This document shows positions 11,690 to 24,956 of a DNA stretch of 64,000 nt, one piece after another (position 1 is the stretch's first letter; the number at the start of each line of letters is the position of its first letter). This DNA is from Piliocolobus tephrosceles. Lineage: Eukaryota; Chordata; Mammalia; Primates; Cercopithecidae. The stretch is from the NCBI RefSeq assembly GCF_002776525.5, contig NC_045441.1:91535298-91599297 (forward strand). The letters run 5' to 3'. The translations under genes and the position numbers were made by a program. The notes under the pieces are model-generated. The model was not told where the DNA came from. It made no database searches and saw nothing but the letters and a program-made list of their open reading frames with translations.

Positions 11690-13250
11690 GTTTAAATTTT
11701 TTTCATTTTTAATATTTGTGGGTACATAGCAAATGTATATATATTTCATAACTATATATATATGGGGTTATAAGATATTTTGATACAGACATACAATGTG
11801 TAGTAATCACATCAGGGTAAATGGGGGTATCCATTATCTCAAGGATTTGTCTTTTTGTTACAGGCAATCCAATTAGTCTCTTTTAGTTATTTTTAAATGT
11901 ACAATAAATTATTGTTGACTGTAGTTAGCCTGTTGTGCTGTCAAATACTCCATCCTATTTATTCTGTCTAATTGTATTTTTCTGCCCATCAACCATCTGC
12001 AATTCCTCTCCCACCCCTCCTGCCACTACCCTCCCAGCTTCTGGTAGCCATCATTCTATTGTCTGTCAATTGCTTTTATTTTTAGCTCCCATAAATGAGT
12101 GAGAACGCATAAGTTTGTGTTTCTGTACTTGGTTTAAGTTGACATGATACCCTCCAGTTTCAACCATGTTGTGCAAATGACAGGATCTCATTCTTTTTAA
12201 TGGCTGAATAGTACTCTGTTGTGTATATGTATCACATTATCTATTTGTCTGTGGATGGACACTTGTTTTCCTTTCAAATCTTGGCTGATGTGAATAATGC
12301 TGCCATATACATGGGAGTGCAGACGTCTCTTTAATATACTGATTTCCTTTCTTTTGCATGTATACCCAGCAATGGGATTGCTGGATCTTATGGTAGTTCT
12401 ATTGTCAGTTTTTTGAGGAGGCTCCAAACTGTTCTCCATAGTGGCTGTACTAATTTGTATTCCCATCAATAGTATGGAAAGGTTCCTTCTTCACATCCTC
12501 TCCAGCATTCGGTAGTGTCTGTTTTTTGGATAAAAGTCATTTTAACTGGGGTGAGATAATATCTTATTATAGTTTTGATGATCATTGATGTTGAACATCT
12601 TTATGTATATCTGTTTACTATTTGTTTGTCTTCTTTTGAAAAATGTCTATTCAGGTCGGGCGCGGTGGCTCACGCCTGTAATCCCAGCACTTTGGGAGGC
12701 CGAGGGAGGCAGATCACGAGATCAGGAGATCGAGACCATCTTGTCTAACATGGTGAAACCCCGTCTCTACTGAAAATACAAAAAATTAGCCGGGCGTGGT
12801 GGCGGGCGCCTGTCCCAGCTACTCCGGAGGCTGAGACAGGAGAATGGTGCAAACCCAGGAGGCGGAGCTTGCAGTGAGCCGAGATCACGCCACTGCACTC
12901 CAGCCTGAGCAACAGTGTAAGACTCCATCTCAAAATAATAATAATAATAATAATAAAAGTCTATTCAGCTTTGCTCATTTTTAAATTGAATGTTGTTTGA
13001 ACTCCTTATATATTCTGGTAATTAATCCTTTATCATGTATGTAGTCTGCAAATATTTTCTTCCATTCTGTGGGTTTTCTCTTCACTTTGTTGATTGTTTC
13101 CTTTGCTGTGCAGAAACTTTTCAACTTGAGATGATCCTGTTTTTGCTTGGGTTGCTAGTGCTTGTGGGGTCTTGCTCAAAAATCTTTGCCCAGACCAGTG
13201 TCCTGGAGAGTTTCCCTTATGTTTTATTTTAGTAGTTTCATAGTTTGACT
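11690..13250 (-). mobile_element. L1 (L1MA-like), antisense, split by an Alu
   Basis: It runs from the antisense 3' UTR (gggtacatagcaaatgtata) through ORF2 C-terminal sequence (gaatagtactctgttgtgta, cccagcaatgggattgctgg) to about 13250. ORF2 is broken by many stops. An AluY interrupts it at 12654-12954. Confidence 0.9.
12654..12954 (+). mobile_element. AluY, sense, inside an L1
   Basis: A full-length Alu beginning ggtcgggcgcggtgg with an (AAT)n tail. The host L1 sequence 'gtctattca' occurs before it (12645-12653) and after it (about 12959-12967), a target-site duplication. Confidence 0.95.
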
Positions 13251-14022
13251 CTTTTCTTTTGAAGAGACAAGTGAATAACAAGTGACATCGGCTACTGTAT
13301 CAAGGGGATAAACATGCATTTCAAACTAGTAACATGAATAAGGTCACAGCTGAAGCTGCCACAAGTAGCAGTTATGTGAAAAGCAGTGTATGAGAGAGTG
13401 TCCTGACTCTCCATGGGGATTTCTCTCAGATACCTGCTGAGAGGATATAATAAAAGGGTTCCTCTGCTTCCAGCCAAATGTGTCCGAGAGTCTTCTAGTT
13501 CCAGAGTGGTGATGAAATGCCTCATCTATGGCAACATTCTGTCATTGTGTTTGCATTAGCAGCCTGAGTAATCTGTGTAAGAGTAACAAGCTCAGGCATT
13601 TAGAGAAGATCAAGGGTTTCAGAAGTGTGGAAAAACAAACCGAAACAAACATTGTTCATGATATTCTCCTTTAATATCTTTATCATATTAAAATTAATAT
13701 ATTTACTGTTACAGTTTCTGATGTAAATACAACTAAAATTAACATTGTCTTCTTTCATGAAAATGTACCACATTTTAGGCAGATATATTTCAATTTGTTT
13801 TTACTAATAGTGGATTATATTCAACTTTTTTTTTCTTTATCACTTGACATCATTTGTGGTCATTCTGTGCTGTGACTGCCTGTCTCTCTCTACGTGTTCT
13901 GATACCATTGTCCATAAACAGCAGTTTTTCCCCTCCTGCTTCATGATGCCCTCTCAGCTGATTGTGGCACTCAGTTAGGTCTGGCTCCTCTGAAACCATA
14001 GTTAGTATTGTCAGTCATACTC
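13251..14022. other. Intronic stretch, no gene
   Basis: No feature recognised. The minus-strand open frame at 13292-13525 lacks any known motif. Confidence 0.55.
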
Positions 14023-14783
14023 TGTGGTAGGCTAAATAATGGCCCCATGAGTGATGCGCTCATCCTAATCTTTAGAACCTGTGAATGTCTTTTTTTTTTT
14101 TTTTTTTGACAAGAGTCTCGCTCTGTCACCCAGGCTAGAGTGCAGTGGCACAACCTTGGCTCACTGCAACTCCGCTTCCTGGGTTCAAGCAGTTCTCCTT
14201 CCTCGGCCTCCCGAGTTACTGGGACCAGGCGTCTGCCACCAGGCCTGGCTAATTTTTGTATTTTTAGTAGAGATGGGGTTTCACCATGTTGGTCAGGCTG
14301 GTCTCGATCTCCCGACCTTGTGATCCACCCACCTCGGCCTCCCAAAGTGCTGAGTTTACAGGCATGAGACACCGCGCCGGGCAGAATGTCATCTTACGTG
14401 GCAAAATCGACTTTGCAGATGTGAATAAATTTAAGCTCTTGAGATGGCAGAATTATCCTGGATTATCTGGGTGAGCCCTAAATGGAATCACAAGTGTACT
14501 TATCAAGAAAGAGGCTGAGAAACTGACACAGAAGGGGAGGAAAAGACAACATGACCACAGAGGAAGAGATTGGAGGGAGGTGGTCTCAAGCCAAGAAATC
14601 AATAGAAGCTGGAAGAGGCAAGAAACATCCCCAAAGCCTCCGGAGGGGCTGCAGCCCACCTCAATGTCAGTGTTAACCGATTTTATACTCCTGGTCTCTA
14701 GAAGTGTGAGAGAAAAAAATGTGTGTTTTAAGTCACCACATTTGTAGTAATTAGTTACAACAACCACAGAAAACTAATATACA
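14023..14783 (+). mobile_element. MaLR LTR (MLT1-like), split by an Alu
   Basis: It starts TGTGGTAGGCTAAATAATGG and ends ...AACTAATATACA. In between are the blocks 'ggcaaaatcgactttgcagatgtg', 'ttatcctggattatctgggtg' and 'gttttaagtcaccac' typical of old ERVL-MaLR solo LTRs. Without the Alu it is about 460 bp. No internal retroviral sequence was seen. The exact subfamily is uncertain. Confidence 0.75.
14090..14382 (-). mobile_element. AluS-like, antisense, inside the LTR
   Basis: A full-length antisense Alu from a T18 run to accgcgccgggc. The flanking repeat gaatgtc (14083-14089 and 14384-14390) is the target duplication. Confidence 0.95.
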
Positions 14784-14979
14784 CTGATTCAGAGATTATG
14801 CATGCATCGATTTAATACTCTTTTAGAAACTATAATTATCAGCAAATTGAGCATAGAAAAAAAGTACAAAATCTTCAGTATATATGAAATACCACACAAG
14901 TTAGCAAAAGTTACCATACTTGTCTAACTACCACGCAGGTTGAAAAATATATCTAGACCCCTTTTGTCACTCCAGTGAC

Positions 14980-16090
14980 TATCTTCTCTCTTCTCCCTGA
15001 ATATAACCACCAGGATTACTTCTATGACCATAGATTACTTTTGCCTTTTTTTGAACTTTATGTAAATAGAATTGCATAGGATGTTTTATTTTGTGTATGA
15101 CTGATTTTGCTTAATGTCTTGAGAGATTCACTGACATTTTACATGTAGAAGTAATTCTTTTTTATTGCTGAGTAGTACCCATTATAAGAAAAATGCAACA
15201 ATTCATTTACCCAGCCCCTGTTGATGTACATTCATACCATTTCCGTTTTAGAACTATCGTGAATAAGACTGCTGTAAACATTTTACACACATCTTTTGGT
15301 GTGTAACTAGAAATTGAATTGTGGGGTCATAGGTATATATACATTCCAATTGAGACGATAAAGCCAAACCATTTTCCAAAATGGTTATAGACATTTATAT
15401 TCCTTCCAGAAGTTTATGATAATTCTCGTTGTTCTTTGTCTTTGATAAGTCCTGGAAATAAACGCATTTCTTTTTTACTGTTATTTAAAAACAAAGTTTG
15501 AGCCAGTCAGGTAGCTATATAGTAGTATCTCATTATAATTTACGTTTATTTTCTCTGGATTACATTTGAGCACTATTCAGTTTGTTGGTGATTTAAATAT
15601 CTTGTAAGACATTTATTTGAAGTTGTTGCCCATTTTATTTTAGTTTGTATTTTTTTATTGGTTTCTAGGAGTTTGTTATGCATTCTCGGTATGAGCCCTT
15701 TATAGATTATATGTGCTTAGAAATCTTTTCCCATTATTTGCATTGCTTTTTCACCACATAATGGTAGTGTTATACAAATGAAAATTCTGAATTGTAATGT
15801 ATTCTAACTCATCATTCTTTTCTTTATGATTTATACTTCTTTGCCCTATTTAAGAAACATTTAGCTATCCCAAGACCACAAAGATTGTCTCCTACTTTAT
15901 TCTCCAAGAGTTTTGCTGTAGAAATTTATACTTAAACTTCTAATAGACTTCCCTTCCAGAAACAATATGCCAATTTATATTTGCACCAACTGAGAATATC
16001 TGTTACTCTGTACCCTCACTTAAAGTGTTGATTTTCTTTCTCTTTGATCGTTCAGTTATGAAAAGGTACACTATTATCTAATATATTCAT
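14980..16090 (-). mobile_element. Old L1M, antisense, fragmented
   Basis: Antisense L1 3' half in degraded form: 'gctgagtagtaccc', 'ccatttccgttttagaactatcgtgaataa', 'gtcataggtatat' and 'ttttcaccacataatgg' in L1 order. A second offset piece lies at about 15950-16080. Confidence 0.75.
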
Positions 16091-18689
16091 TAATGCCCAT
16101 CTTTAAGGACTTGTATTTTTATGCATATACATTTGTATGCATGAAATAGAGATAATGATGAAAGAAACTTATAGTTGATCAGTTTAAAAAGAAAATATTA
16201 AGGATTTAAAATTAAGGAAAAGTATTTTGTCAGCAATGGTGATTTTTCTTTTTATGTAGCGGTCTACTCAGCAAAAGCCTCAACGTTTATTAATGGCCAC
16301 TGTTGCTAAAACTTAGTGTTGCTACTTGTTGTTTTGAAATGGTAGATGGAAAGCTGCGTGTAAATTATATAAAATGAAGGCAAAGTATATATATATATAT
16401 ATTCTTGTATTCTTTTTATGGAGAACAGTAAAGAAGATTACTGTAGAAGATTAAGCAATTATCCTCTCATGGTAGAATTAGGTAGACATACTTAAGGCTA
16501 AATTTAGAAACTTAGCTGCAAAATGATGTTTTGTATGACATTCAAAAGCTGGATTAAAAGGCAGTAAAATCTCTTGCGTTAAGAAACGTGTGTTGCTGTG
16601 AAACATGATGAGGGAAAGGGTGTTGAAGTGGGTTTATAAGAGATCTTACCATCTCTCCATGTTAGAGACTGCGTTCAATTTAAAAGAGGGCATCCAAAGT
16701 GAGGAAAAGAATTTTCTATCTAAATTTTATAACAAAATCACCATGAATAAAACCACTGTAAATTGAAAAATAAAATGAAAACATAGGCTGAGAAGACTAG
16801 CTTGTATAAAATGCATAGTTTGCATAAATAATATGTAAGAAAGAAACACTAAATTAAAATGAGATGAAAGAATGGAGAGAAAGAATGCTCTGAAGAAAAT
16901 TTTGGAATGGACTATTTTGCTAATGTTTTCTAAAAATACTTGCTGGAAAAACAGAGTATAAATCCTTTGAAGAATAAAACCATCAAAAACTGTAAGAGGG
17001 CTGGGACGAAGAGTTGTTTTATCCTTTCATAAAGAAGGCTAACTTTATTTTTTCAAATGTTGCTAGGAGAAGAAATATTTAGCAGGGTGGAACATGGTGC
17101 CCCATGACCTGACCTTCAGTGTTATTCAGTGTCCAGCATATGTAGGCATGAAGGTGGTCAAGTTATCATCTAGTAAGTAGTAATTTTTCCATTGCCAGAT
17201 TTTATTCACTGTTGTGTACTAGATAGAGGAGGCAATTATTTACTGTTGCACCATTTTTGTAGGTAGAGGACTATCATCAAGAGATGATGTGACTTTCCTA
17301 AGGTCAAAAGTTAGAGGTTGCAGTTCAGTTACGAGACTAGAAGGAGGGACCATAGTCACAGTCAAAATCTCAAGGGAGACATTACTGGGAATATTTTCTC
17401 TTTAATGTCCTGAACTTTAGTTATTAGGTGCTGATTTTTATTCTGAGTATCTAATTAGAGCAAACTAGACATACTCAAATTCAGATGTAGTTAAGTTTAC
17501 ATGCTTAACCATTATTCAGAAATTGTATAACTACCTCTGAGACACTAGCATTAGTTGCATGTATAGCAAAGAACATCTCAGGAAAGAAGGAATAGCATAG
17601 TATACATAAAATCTGAAAGCATTCAAAGTTTATGTTGGGGTAGGAGTTAAAGGTAGTTTTAGAAAATCTTGAAATCAGAAAAGACCAATGCTAGAAACGA
17701 TCTTACTGATTATTTAGTTCAACCCCTTCATTTACAGATGCTAAATTTGAGGCTGAATGAGATGCTGTGCCTCAGAATAAAAAGCTGATTGTATGAACAA
17801 GGTGGTGGTTGTGTCCCCTCCAGATCCCCTGTGTCTAGTGTATGCTTTCTACAATGACACCTTGCTTGTTTGTAGCCCCAGTGGCTCTTAACACCTGTTG
17901 CCACAGTCAGCCCTATATAGATTTCTCAGTACTGGAAGATTTGCTGACAAATTACATTGTGGATTCATTGTCCTAAATGCTTCAAAAGCAAAATGAGGAT
18001 GCCAAGTGAGTTTGTTCTTTTTCCGTTGGGAAAGGGAAAAAAAAAATCCTCCTCAGTGCCAGTGTTGTTTAAGTATGTTCCTTTGTAGCTGGCAGAGAGT
18101 GTCCACAGTTATTACCAGTCCATAAAACAATAAATGCAGAACATGTTAGTGTATCTTTAGGACATGTATAGCTATTTGACAAAGTAATATCTACCAAATC
18201 TATTATTAAGAAATTTGGGCTTATATTTGCATGGCTGAATTAATGTTTATTTACCTAGAAATTTACTCTTATTGTATGTTACAGAAACAAAACAAAGACA
18301 CAGAAACACTTCTTCACCACTGAGCATTAGAGAGTGATCTATACCATTCTTTCATCAAATTTGCTCTGGGGTGAATGACAAATACCCAAAATGTGGCAGC
18401 ACTAAATGCTGAGATGAATAATCCATTCTCTCCTTGTTTCTGTCTCCCGCATCCAAACTGGGTAGAAAATTGAAGGTCTCAGCCAGGTCAGCTTAAACAG
18501 TTTTCTTTGAACAGGCACAGTCTTCCAGTCTCTCTAAACTATTCTGAAGTTTCTGAAATAAATAGTAAAATTTGTCTGGTACACTCAGACTTGCGGGGTA
18601 AATTAGTCCAAGGTTGAATCTAAAGTGTGTAAGAATGGACATGTACTCAGTATACAAAAGGAGTACTGGATGTTACAATGGAAAGAACT
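16091..18689. other. Intronic stretch, no gene
   Basis: It holds a TA run (about 16386-16401) and a short MIR-like piece at 17690-17790 ('caaccccttcatttacag'). Otherwise unique AT-rich sequence. Confidence 0.55.
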
Positions 18690-18870
18690 TTAGAGTTCAG
18701 CATTCCGGAGTTCCAGTCCTGACTCTGCTGCTCTTCAGCTATAATTGATCAACACATACTTAACTCCTCTTAAGTGTAGTTTCCTTATGTATAAGATACG
18801 AAGTACAGTGTATGCACATCGTAGTGCTGTTGCAAAGTTTACATGTATGTAATTACAATTAGTTATCTTG
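18690..18870 (+). mobile_element. MIR relic
   Basis: The series 'gagttccagtcctgactctgctgctc', 'acttaactcctcttaagtgtagtttccttatgtataa' follows the MIR core in order. Confidence 0.7.
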
Positions 18871-18992
18871 GTACCAGTAAAATAGTGTATTATTAAATAA
18901 AAGTGAGCCATTTTCATCATTTCTCACAGGAGAATCAGGAAAGTCTTTATACAGATAGTAGTATCAGTTAAGCCTTAAAAACATGGAAAAGG

Positions 18993-19270
18993 GGCTGGGT
19001 ACAATGGCTCACACCTGTAATCTCAGCACTTTGGGAGCCTGAGGTGGAAGGATTACTTGAGGCCAAGAGTTCTAGACCAGCTGAGCAAATCAACAAAAAT
19101 TAGCTGGTCATGGTGTTGTGTGGCTATAGTCCTAGGTACTCAGGAGGCTGAGGTGGGATGATCCCCTGAGCCCAGGAGTTAGAGGTTACAGTGAACTATG
19201 ATTGTGCCACTGCATTCCAGCCTGGGTGACAGAATGAGACCTTGTCTCAAAAACAAACACACAAACAACG
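18993..19270 (+). mobile_element. Alu, old (AluJ-like), sense
   Basis: A diverged Alu dimer from ggctgggtacaatggctc to 'agaccttgtctcaaaaac', with a left-arm deletion and an AAAC-rich tail. Confidence 0.92.
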
Positions 19271-19289
19271 AAAAGTTAGCAAAGCAAAA

Positions 19290-19480
19290 AAGGCACAGGA
19301 GACTAGTATGAATATGGCTGAGAAGCATGAGATAGCATGATGTTTTCCAAATGATACAGATAGCTCTATGGTAGGTGCATAAAGATCAAGGAGGAAATAC
19401 CAGGCATCAGGCTGAGGAGGTAGCAAGGGTCAGGTCATGAAGGGCCTTGTTTAACATATTTGTAGGCTTGAAATTTTCCC
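19290..19480 (+). repeat. Ancient interspersed repeat, same family as 27800-28540
   Basis: The end 'ggtcatgaagggccttgttt' matches the shared motif of this family. Family name uncertain. Confidence 0.45.
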
Positions 19481-20714
19481 TTTAGATGAGACATTTATCT
19501 CCTAGTCACATAGACTACACTTAGGGGATACTTGAATGAATTTCAGAGTATCAGTGACACCCTGAATTTGCATGAAATATTTTATGACTATAACTTATAT
19601 GAAATTTTTCAGCCAAAGAAAGGCCATCGCATTTGCTACATTCTTAAAGTAGGCATGACTTCTCAGAACTATTGGTTAAAAAATAGGAAGTCATTGAGTA
19701 GATTTCAAATGCGACAGAGTGAAAATGTGTGAAAGCATGGTCATGTTTAGTGTTTGGATGGTAAATTCGTTCAGATAGAAGCATGAAGCTGATGTGAGAA
19801 TTCCACATGCCTTGTAAGGTAGGGTCCTAGTCATTGTATTCCCAGCACACAGACTGCCTCTAATGCCCATGGTTTTCCACCATTCAATAAATATTTGAAC
19901 AAAGAAGGAAACTAAAGACAGGAAGAGCAAGTAGAAGGCTCATACCATTATCCATCGGAAATGACTAGAATCGATATGTGTCTAGAATTGAGTGATAATA
20001 GAAATGGAGAAAAAATGACAGACATGGGGGACATTTTAGAGGTAAAATCAGCAAGGCTTAGCGGTTGATTGATAGGCTGGGAGGGAGGAATGGAACATGA
20101 TTTTATTGTTTGTAGGTTGAATATGATGGCGGTGCCATTCGCTGCCTGTCTTTACAGGCACTTATCATATACTGCCTTGTCTTCTAGTACTGTGAGCATG
20201 CTGTCTCCCTCGTTGAAGACGGTTTTCGTTTTTAAAAGTGTTAATACCCTCAATAGCAGTTGGCTTACTGATGTCCACCTAAGAAGTACACAGGAAATGC
20301 AGGTTTCAAAAAAGTGAAAGATACCACAGAGGGTGTGGTCAACTTCCCAGTAGCAACAGAAATGATTACCTTTTGTCTCCCATTTCCAAATTTCCTGTCA
20401 GTTTTAGCCTCACAATAGTTTCAACAAGAGCAGTTTCTCACTGATTAGTTCACGCTCTGGATTCTGCTTTCATTTGGAAAATTCTCCTCAAACAGTGAGA
20501 TAGTGAACCCTCTAACAAAAAGAGAAAGACATTTCACAAAGATACAAAGATTTAGAAGGACACTTTCATGGTGCTCGTGTTATACATCTTGAAAACTACT
20601 GCAGCAATGTGCTAACTCCTTGGCACATTTCATGCATTTACTCAAAAAGGCATGGTTCACTGACGGTCGAGTTTGCCCTGACAGTGTAGAAAGGTGATGT
20701 GTTGTGTTGGAAAG
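19481..20714. other. Intronic stretch, no gene
   Basis: Unique-looking sequence. Open frames at 19532-19732 and 20069-20317 show no homology I recognise. Confidence 0.55.
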
Positions 20715-20855
20715 GGCAGTAGTTCTAGAGCCAGAAAGATATCATTTTAATTTTCTCCCATCGGCCATTTTTAATTGTGTGACCTTGAGAAAGATATCTG
20801 ACCTCTCTGAGAACTATTATTATTATTCCTTAAAAATGAGAATAATGATCATAGT
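20715..20855 (+). mobile_element. MIR relic
   Basis: The MIR core 'ttgtgtgaccttgagaaagatatctgacctctctgag' is well preserved. Confidence 0.8.
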
Positions 20856-20859
20856 CAAT

Positions 20860-21062
20860 ATTTTCTGAGCAATATAATGGACCTGGAACTGCTCTGCTTT
20901 AATTTATTAATTTGCTTTATCTTAATTAGGAACTCATGAGATAGATAATATCATTACCCCCATTTTACAGGTAAGTAAACTGAGGTTCCAAGGAAATAAA
21001 GTAACTTTGCTAGATGATAAAACAAGTAAGTGTCAAGCTCAGGACCCACACTCTGAACCACT
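20860..21062 (-). mobile_element. MIR relic, antisense
   Basis: 'cccccattttacaggtaagtaaactgaggttcc' and the following 'gtaactttgctagatgataaaac' are the MIR core in reverse. Confidence 0.75.
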
Positions 21063-21879
21063 GTATACCAGGTAGGACTGTAATGAGGATAAATGTTAAT
21101 TTATGTAAAATCTTAGAAAATATTGTTGGACAAATGTTTGATTAAATATAATCATTAATAATACTAATATGACAATTGGTCAGATAAGTTTTGCTGGGAG
21201 AACTGTTGGATCTCAGTTTATAGCATAAAACTGGCACTGACCAGCACGTTTATTTTTAATAAGTAACTTACACATTTTGTATGTGCATTAAAACTTGAAG
21301 ACTACAGCTATACTCACGAAAAGTGATGGAGACCAAGTGCCTCAGCTGAGCATATTCTCATTCTCCATGGGGACAGGAGAGTGTGGGCACTGGCACTTAA
21401 CATTCAAAATTTGGGAAAGATGCCCACGACTCGTTTGCAGTATTCTTATATATTTAATGGAGAATATAATAAAATTTAGTTAATAACATTTTTGTAGAGA
21501 GTAAATGAGGTAGTGCTTGTAAACTCCTCTTAGAGACTTTATACGTACTTTGTATGTTCTCAGTAGGACTTAAGTAGTGTGTGTGGTAACTTAAATTAGG
21601 CAGACTGGATAAAGAGTAAGAAAACTTTTCCTCTCATTTACTTTTGTGTTGTAATCAAAATTATTTTTCCTAGAATGTTGAGATATCATAATGATTTTTA
21701 TTGGTGCATTCATTACATTTCAATACAAATTCATGTTAATTCAATAGATTTTATTTAGCAGGATTAATTTAGAAAACAACTCTGGAGTAATGCCCTAAAG
21801 CTAGTGTACAAATACCTTATTTAAAATTGAAACTCTTGTGTTTGCGTGGCTAGCCTGCCAGTTGTGAGTGATGGCTACT

Positions 21880-22045
21880 ATGCTCCAGGTGTTTCACACT
21901 TACTTTCTCATTCAGTTAGCACAGTGGTCCCATGAGGTAGGTATTTTTTCATCATGCAGGTGGGAACACTTAGGCACTAATAATTTAAGTTGCCTAAAGC
22001 CGCATAGCTAGTCAGATGCAGTGCCAAGATTTGAGAGTAGATTTG
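21880..22045 (-). mobile_element. MIR relic, antisense
   Basis: 'tcatcatgcaggtgggaacacttaggcactaataatttaagttgcctaaagccgcatagctag' matches the reverse MIR pattern. Confidence 0.65.
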
Positions 22046-22087
22046 TCTTCAAAAGCCAGACTTTGTTCCAGGGAAATGCATTAAGCT

Positions 22088-22088
<1 letters not shown>

Positions 22089-22136
<48 letters not shown>
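22089..22136. repeat. (AC)24 microsatellite
   Basis: An uninterrupted AC run of about 48 bp, likely length-polymorphic. Confidence 0.98.
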
Positions 22137-22140
<4 letters not shown>

Positions 22141-22141
22141 C

Positions 22142-22475
22142 TCATTTTAATTTTTAATTTGTGTTTTAACTGATAGATAATATAGAGAGTACATGTGATA
22201 TTTTGTTACATGCATAGAATGTGTAATGATAGTGTCAGGTTATTTGGGATATACATCATCTTGAGTACTTATCATTTCTATGTATTGGAAACAATTCAGG
22301 TCCTCTCTTGTAGCTACTTTGAAATATATAATACATTGTTGTTAACTGTAGTCATCCTTCTCATCTATAGAGCGTTAGAACTTGTTACTTCTATCTAACT
22401 CTGTGTTTGTATCCATTAACCAACTTCTCTTTATCTGCACCCCCACCCACACACCAACTCCCAGCCTCTAATTTT
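22142..22475 (-). mobile_element. L1 3' end, antisense
   Basis: Antisense L1 3' UTR ('gagtacatgtgatattttgttacatgc', 'cagcctctaatttt'). Only the last about 330 bp is present, next to the AC run. Confidence 0.8.
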
Positions 22476-24539
22476 ATGTTTTAGGTTAAACTGATTTTTG
22501 GATTGGAAATGTACTAACTTGAATTAATTTTATACCTGGATGCGAAAAAATAATTTTGTTCTTTTCATATTCACTGTCGATGAAGTAATAAAGCTTGCAG
22601 AGTTTTAAAATTAGGGAATACAATTTATATGTCTCTGATGAAAAGAAGCAAGAGATAGATGCTGAACTAGAGCCCTGTTTATTTGCTGTTCTGATTGTAT
22701 GGCATAATGTGGCTTGTTTGACTTAATCTTGTAAAGTTACTTAAATTGTTTAATGTTAAGTCCCTCAAATAACACCTCAGCTATCTATAACTGTTATTTT
22801 GCCTAGTAAAATGTGTTGCTTTTTGAGATTCAGGTATAAAAATGTCTGTAAGTCAGTGAAGTGAAACTTCCCTCTGCATTAAAAAGGTGACCATAAGCTG
22901 TTAATACTTAGGTCAAACTGGGTTTCTTATGGTTTGTCATTTCCTCTTTTAAATGCACCTTATTTCCACCAAAAGATTTTACTGAAAATTAAAAAGAAAG
23001 TCATGGCTAATGTTTATCTCAATGGGGTGGCAGCATTTTGTAAAATAAACTTTTGAGTCTCATATTCTGCTACTCTTCTTGAAGTACATGCAAGAATGAT
23101 AAATATTATGTTTCCAGAACAAAAACAGCAAAGTGCAACACTGATCTCTTTTGAAAGCTTGAGTGATGGCATCTCAAAATACCATCACGTGAAATTTGGA
23201 AACAAATGGTTTCCCACTCTAGCACGAAAGTAAAAGAAATGTCTTGGATATACATTGAAAAGCCATTGTATATATGATGTGTCTTGGGCTTTCAAAGCTG
23301 CAGGAAACATGGTGGCATCTTTTGTGCTTCCCTTGAAAAGAATTAAAGGGTGGCTCTATTACTATAGTAGAAGCCCACTCCCAAGGACTGTTTAAGTCTC
23401 TGCTCCAGCAGCTGAGCACTGCAGAGTCACTGACCTTGTATTTTAGACAGTATCGGCGGGGGGGAGAGAGACAAGAAAAAAGGAAAAAAAGGAGCTTCTG
23501 CGTAGAATGACTGACAAATGTATTTAAAGTTAAATGAACATATCTCCACTGTCCTCTGCAGTTCTGCAGACTTGTTTCTTGTTTTGAAGCCAAATGTAGT
23601 AACTTGGCTAAACAATGAGTCACATTGAAATAAATAATATTTAGACAAAGTAGCTGTCTTTTTAGGAAAACATCTCTCCATCTCTTTGTTCATAAAGTCT
23701 GGACCTTTACATTTGAAGTTTTATGGTATATAGTTTATAATATTTTTTCCTGTGTTCAAAAGAAAATGAATTTAAGAATGCATCAAGTGAAAGCATAGTT
23801 CAAGAATTTTTGCGGGTGGGGGGAGCTGAGTTTTTAAATTTGAAATAGTTTGTCTTATTGAAAGCTGTGGGTGGTCCTCCATCATTCTGAAGGAATCTAA
23901 AGATGGGGATTTTTTTTTTGCCAACATATGGCTGTTTTCCAGTTAGATATTGATATTTCTGTCATTGCCTAGTTCTGCATTTTATTAAGTGCAGTGCAAC
24001 TAGACTCCTGTTTAAGAATATATGTAAATTACAGTGGTCTGTAAGGAAAGTTTGCATAGCCTGATTCTTGATCAAAGAGTAATTACAGTCCTTTTAACTG
24101 ACAGGGCATTGAAATGAGCCTCCAGGATTATAAGAATATTTATCAGTTGCATTTTTGTCAAGACTTTTTTCAACATTTATTTGTTTATGTGCAGCAATAC
24201 AATAGTTGAAGAATACAAAATATTTTTATTCTACTTTACTCACTTAATATTGTATCATGAAGCAGTCTTGCTCTCAAGAATTCTTCATTAAGCAGAATTG
24301 TCTTTCTAGCAAGCTTGTATGTGATCACGGCAGGTGCTTGCTCAGATTTGTTTCATTGGCATCTGAAGTGACTTGGGAAAAATTCAACCCCTATGGTTTA
24401 ACAGTCAAGAAGTTTGGATCTTTCCGTGTTGGTTGGCTCCTTGTTTCTGCTGAGAAAACCCCACTCTAATCCTCTTCTTGATCAACCCCCCCCAGACTTC
24501 TAATCATCCTTTGCATCTCCCACCTGAGGGAAAATAAAC
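22476..24539. other. Intronic stretch, no gene
   Basis: No repeat recognised. A block at 23230-23620 is more GC-rich and contains overlapping minus-strand open frames (up to 134 codons) with no known motif, plus a short G run at 23457-23464. Confidence 0.5.
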
Positions 24540-24930
24540 TTTTTCTACTCCCTGGAAAATGCTTATTTCTTTATTAGCTCAACTTTATCCTTCAGGTCAA
24601 AGATTACGTGACTGTTTCCACAGCCATGATGTAAAGCCCTTGTCTTAAACACTTACCCTCTCTTTTACTATACTTTGCACATTTATTTCTGTGATTTTAG
24701 TATAATATTGAGTGGCTTAGTTAATATTTATTGAATGGAGAAACAAGATCAAGTACTTCCTTCTGTCTAAGATTTCTCTATTATTTCCAGGAAGACTTAA
24801 TGTTCATTCTTTAATCCTCCTCAGTTTCTGAGGTCATCTTTTTGTACTGCAGTTGCTTGTGTACCTCCACTTTAGACTATATCCTGTTTGAGAGAGATAT
24901 CAAATTTTTTTCATAGTTTTACCTAGCTGC
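24540..24930 (+). mobile_element. L2-like 3' sequence
   Basis: Degraded L2 blocks: 'tcaggtcaaagattacgtgac', 'tttgcacatttatttctgtg', 'agttaatatttattgaatgg'. Probably two pieces. Confidence 0.5.
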
Positions 24931-24956
24931 TGGGATTTACCATCGCTCCCTCTGTC

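Noticed and set aside
13971..14372. 133-codon minus-strand open frame
   Set aside because: It is the sense strand of an Alu joined to MaLR LTR sequence.
22089..22136. Regular short repeats that might suggest an array
   Set aside because: A plain AC microsatellite; no spacer-repeat structure and the genome is a primate.
23457..23464. G run as a G-quadruplex
   Set aside because: Only one G run is present; four are needed.
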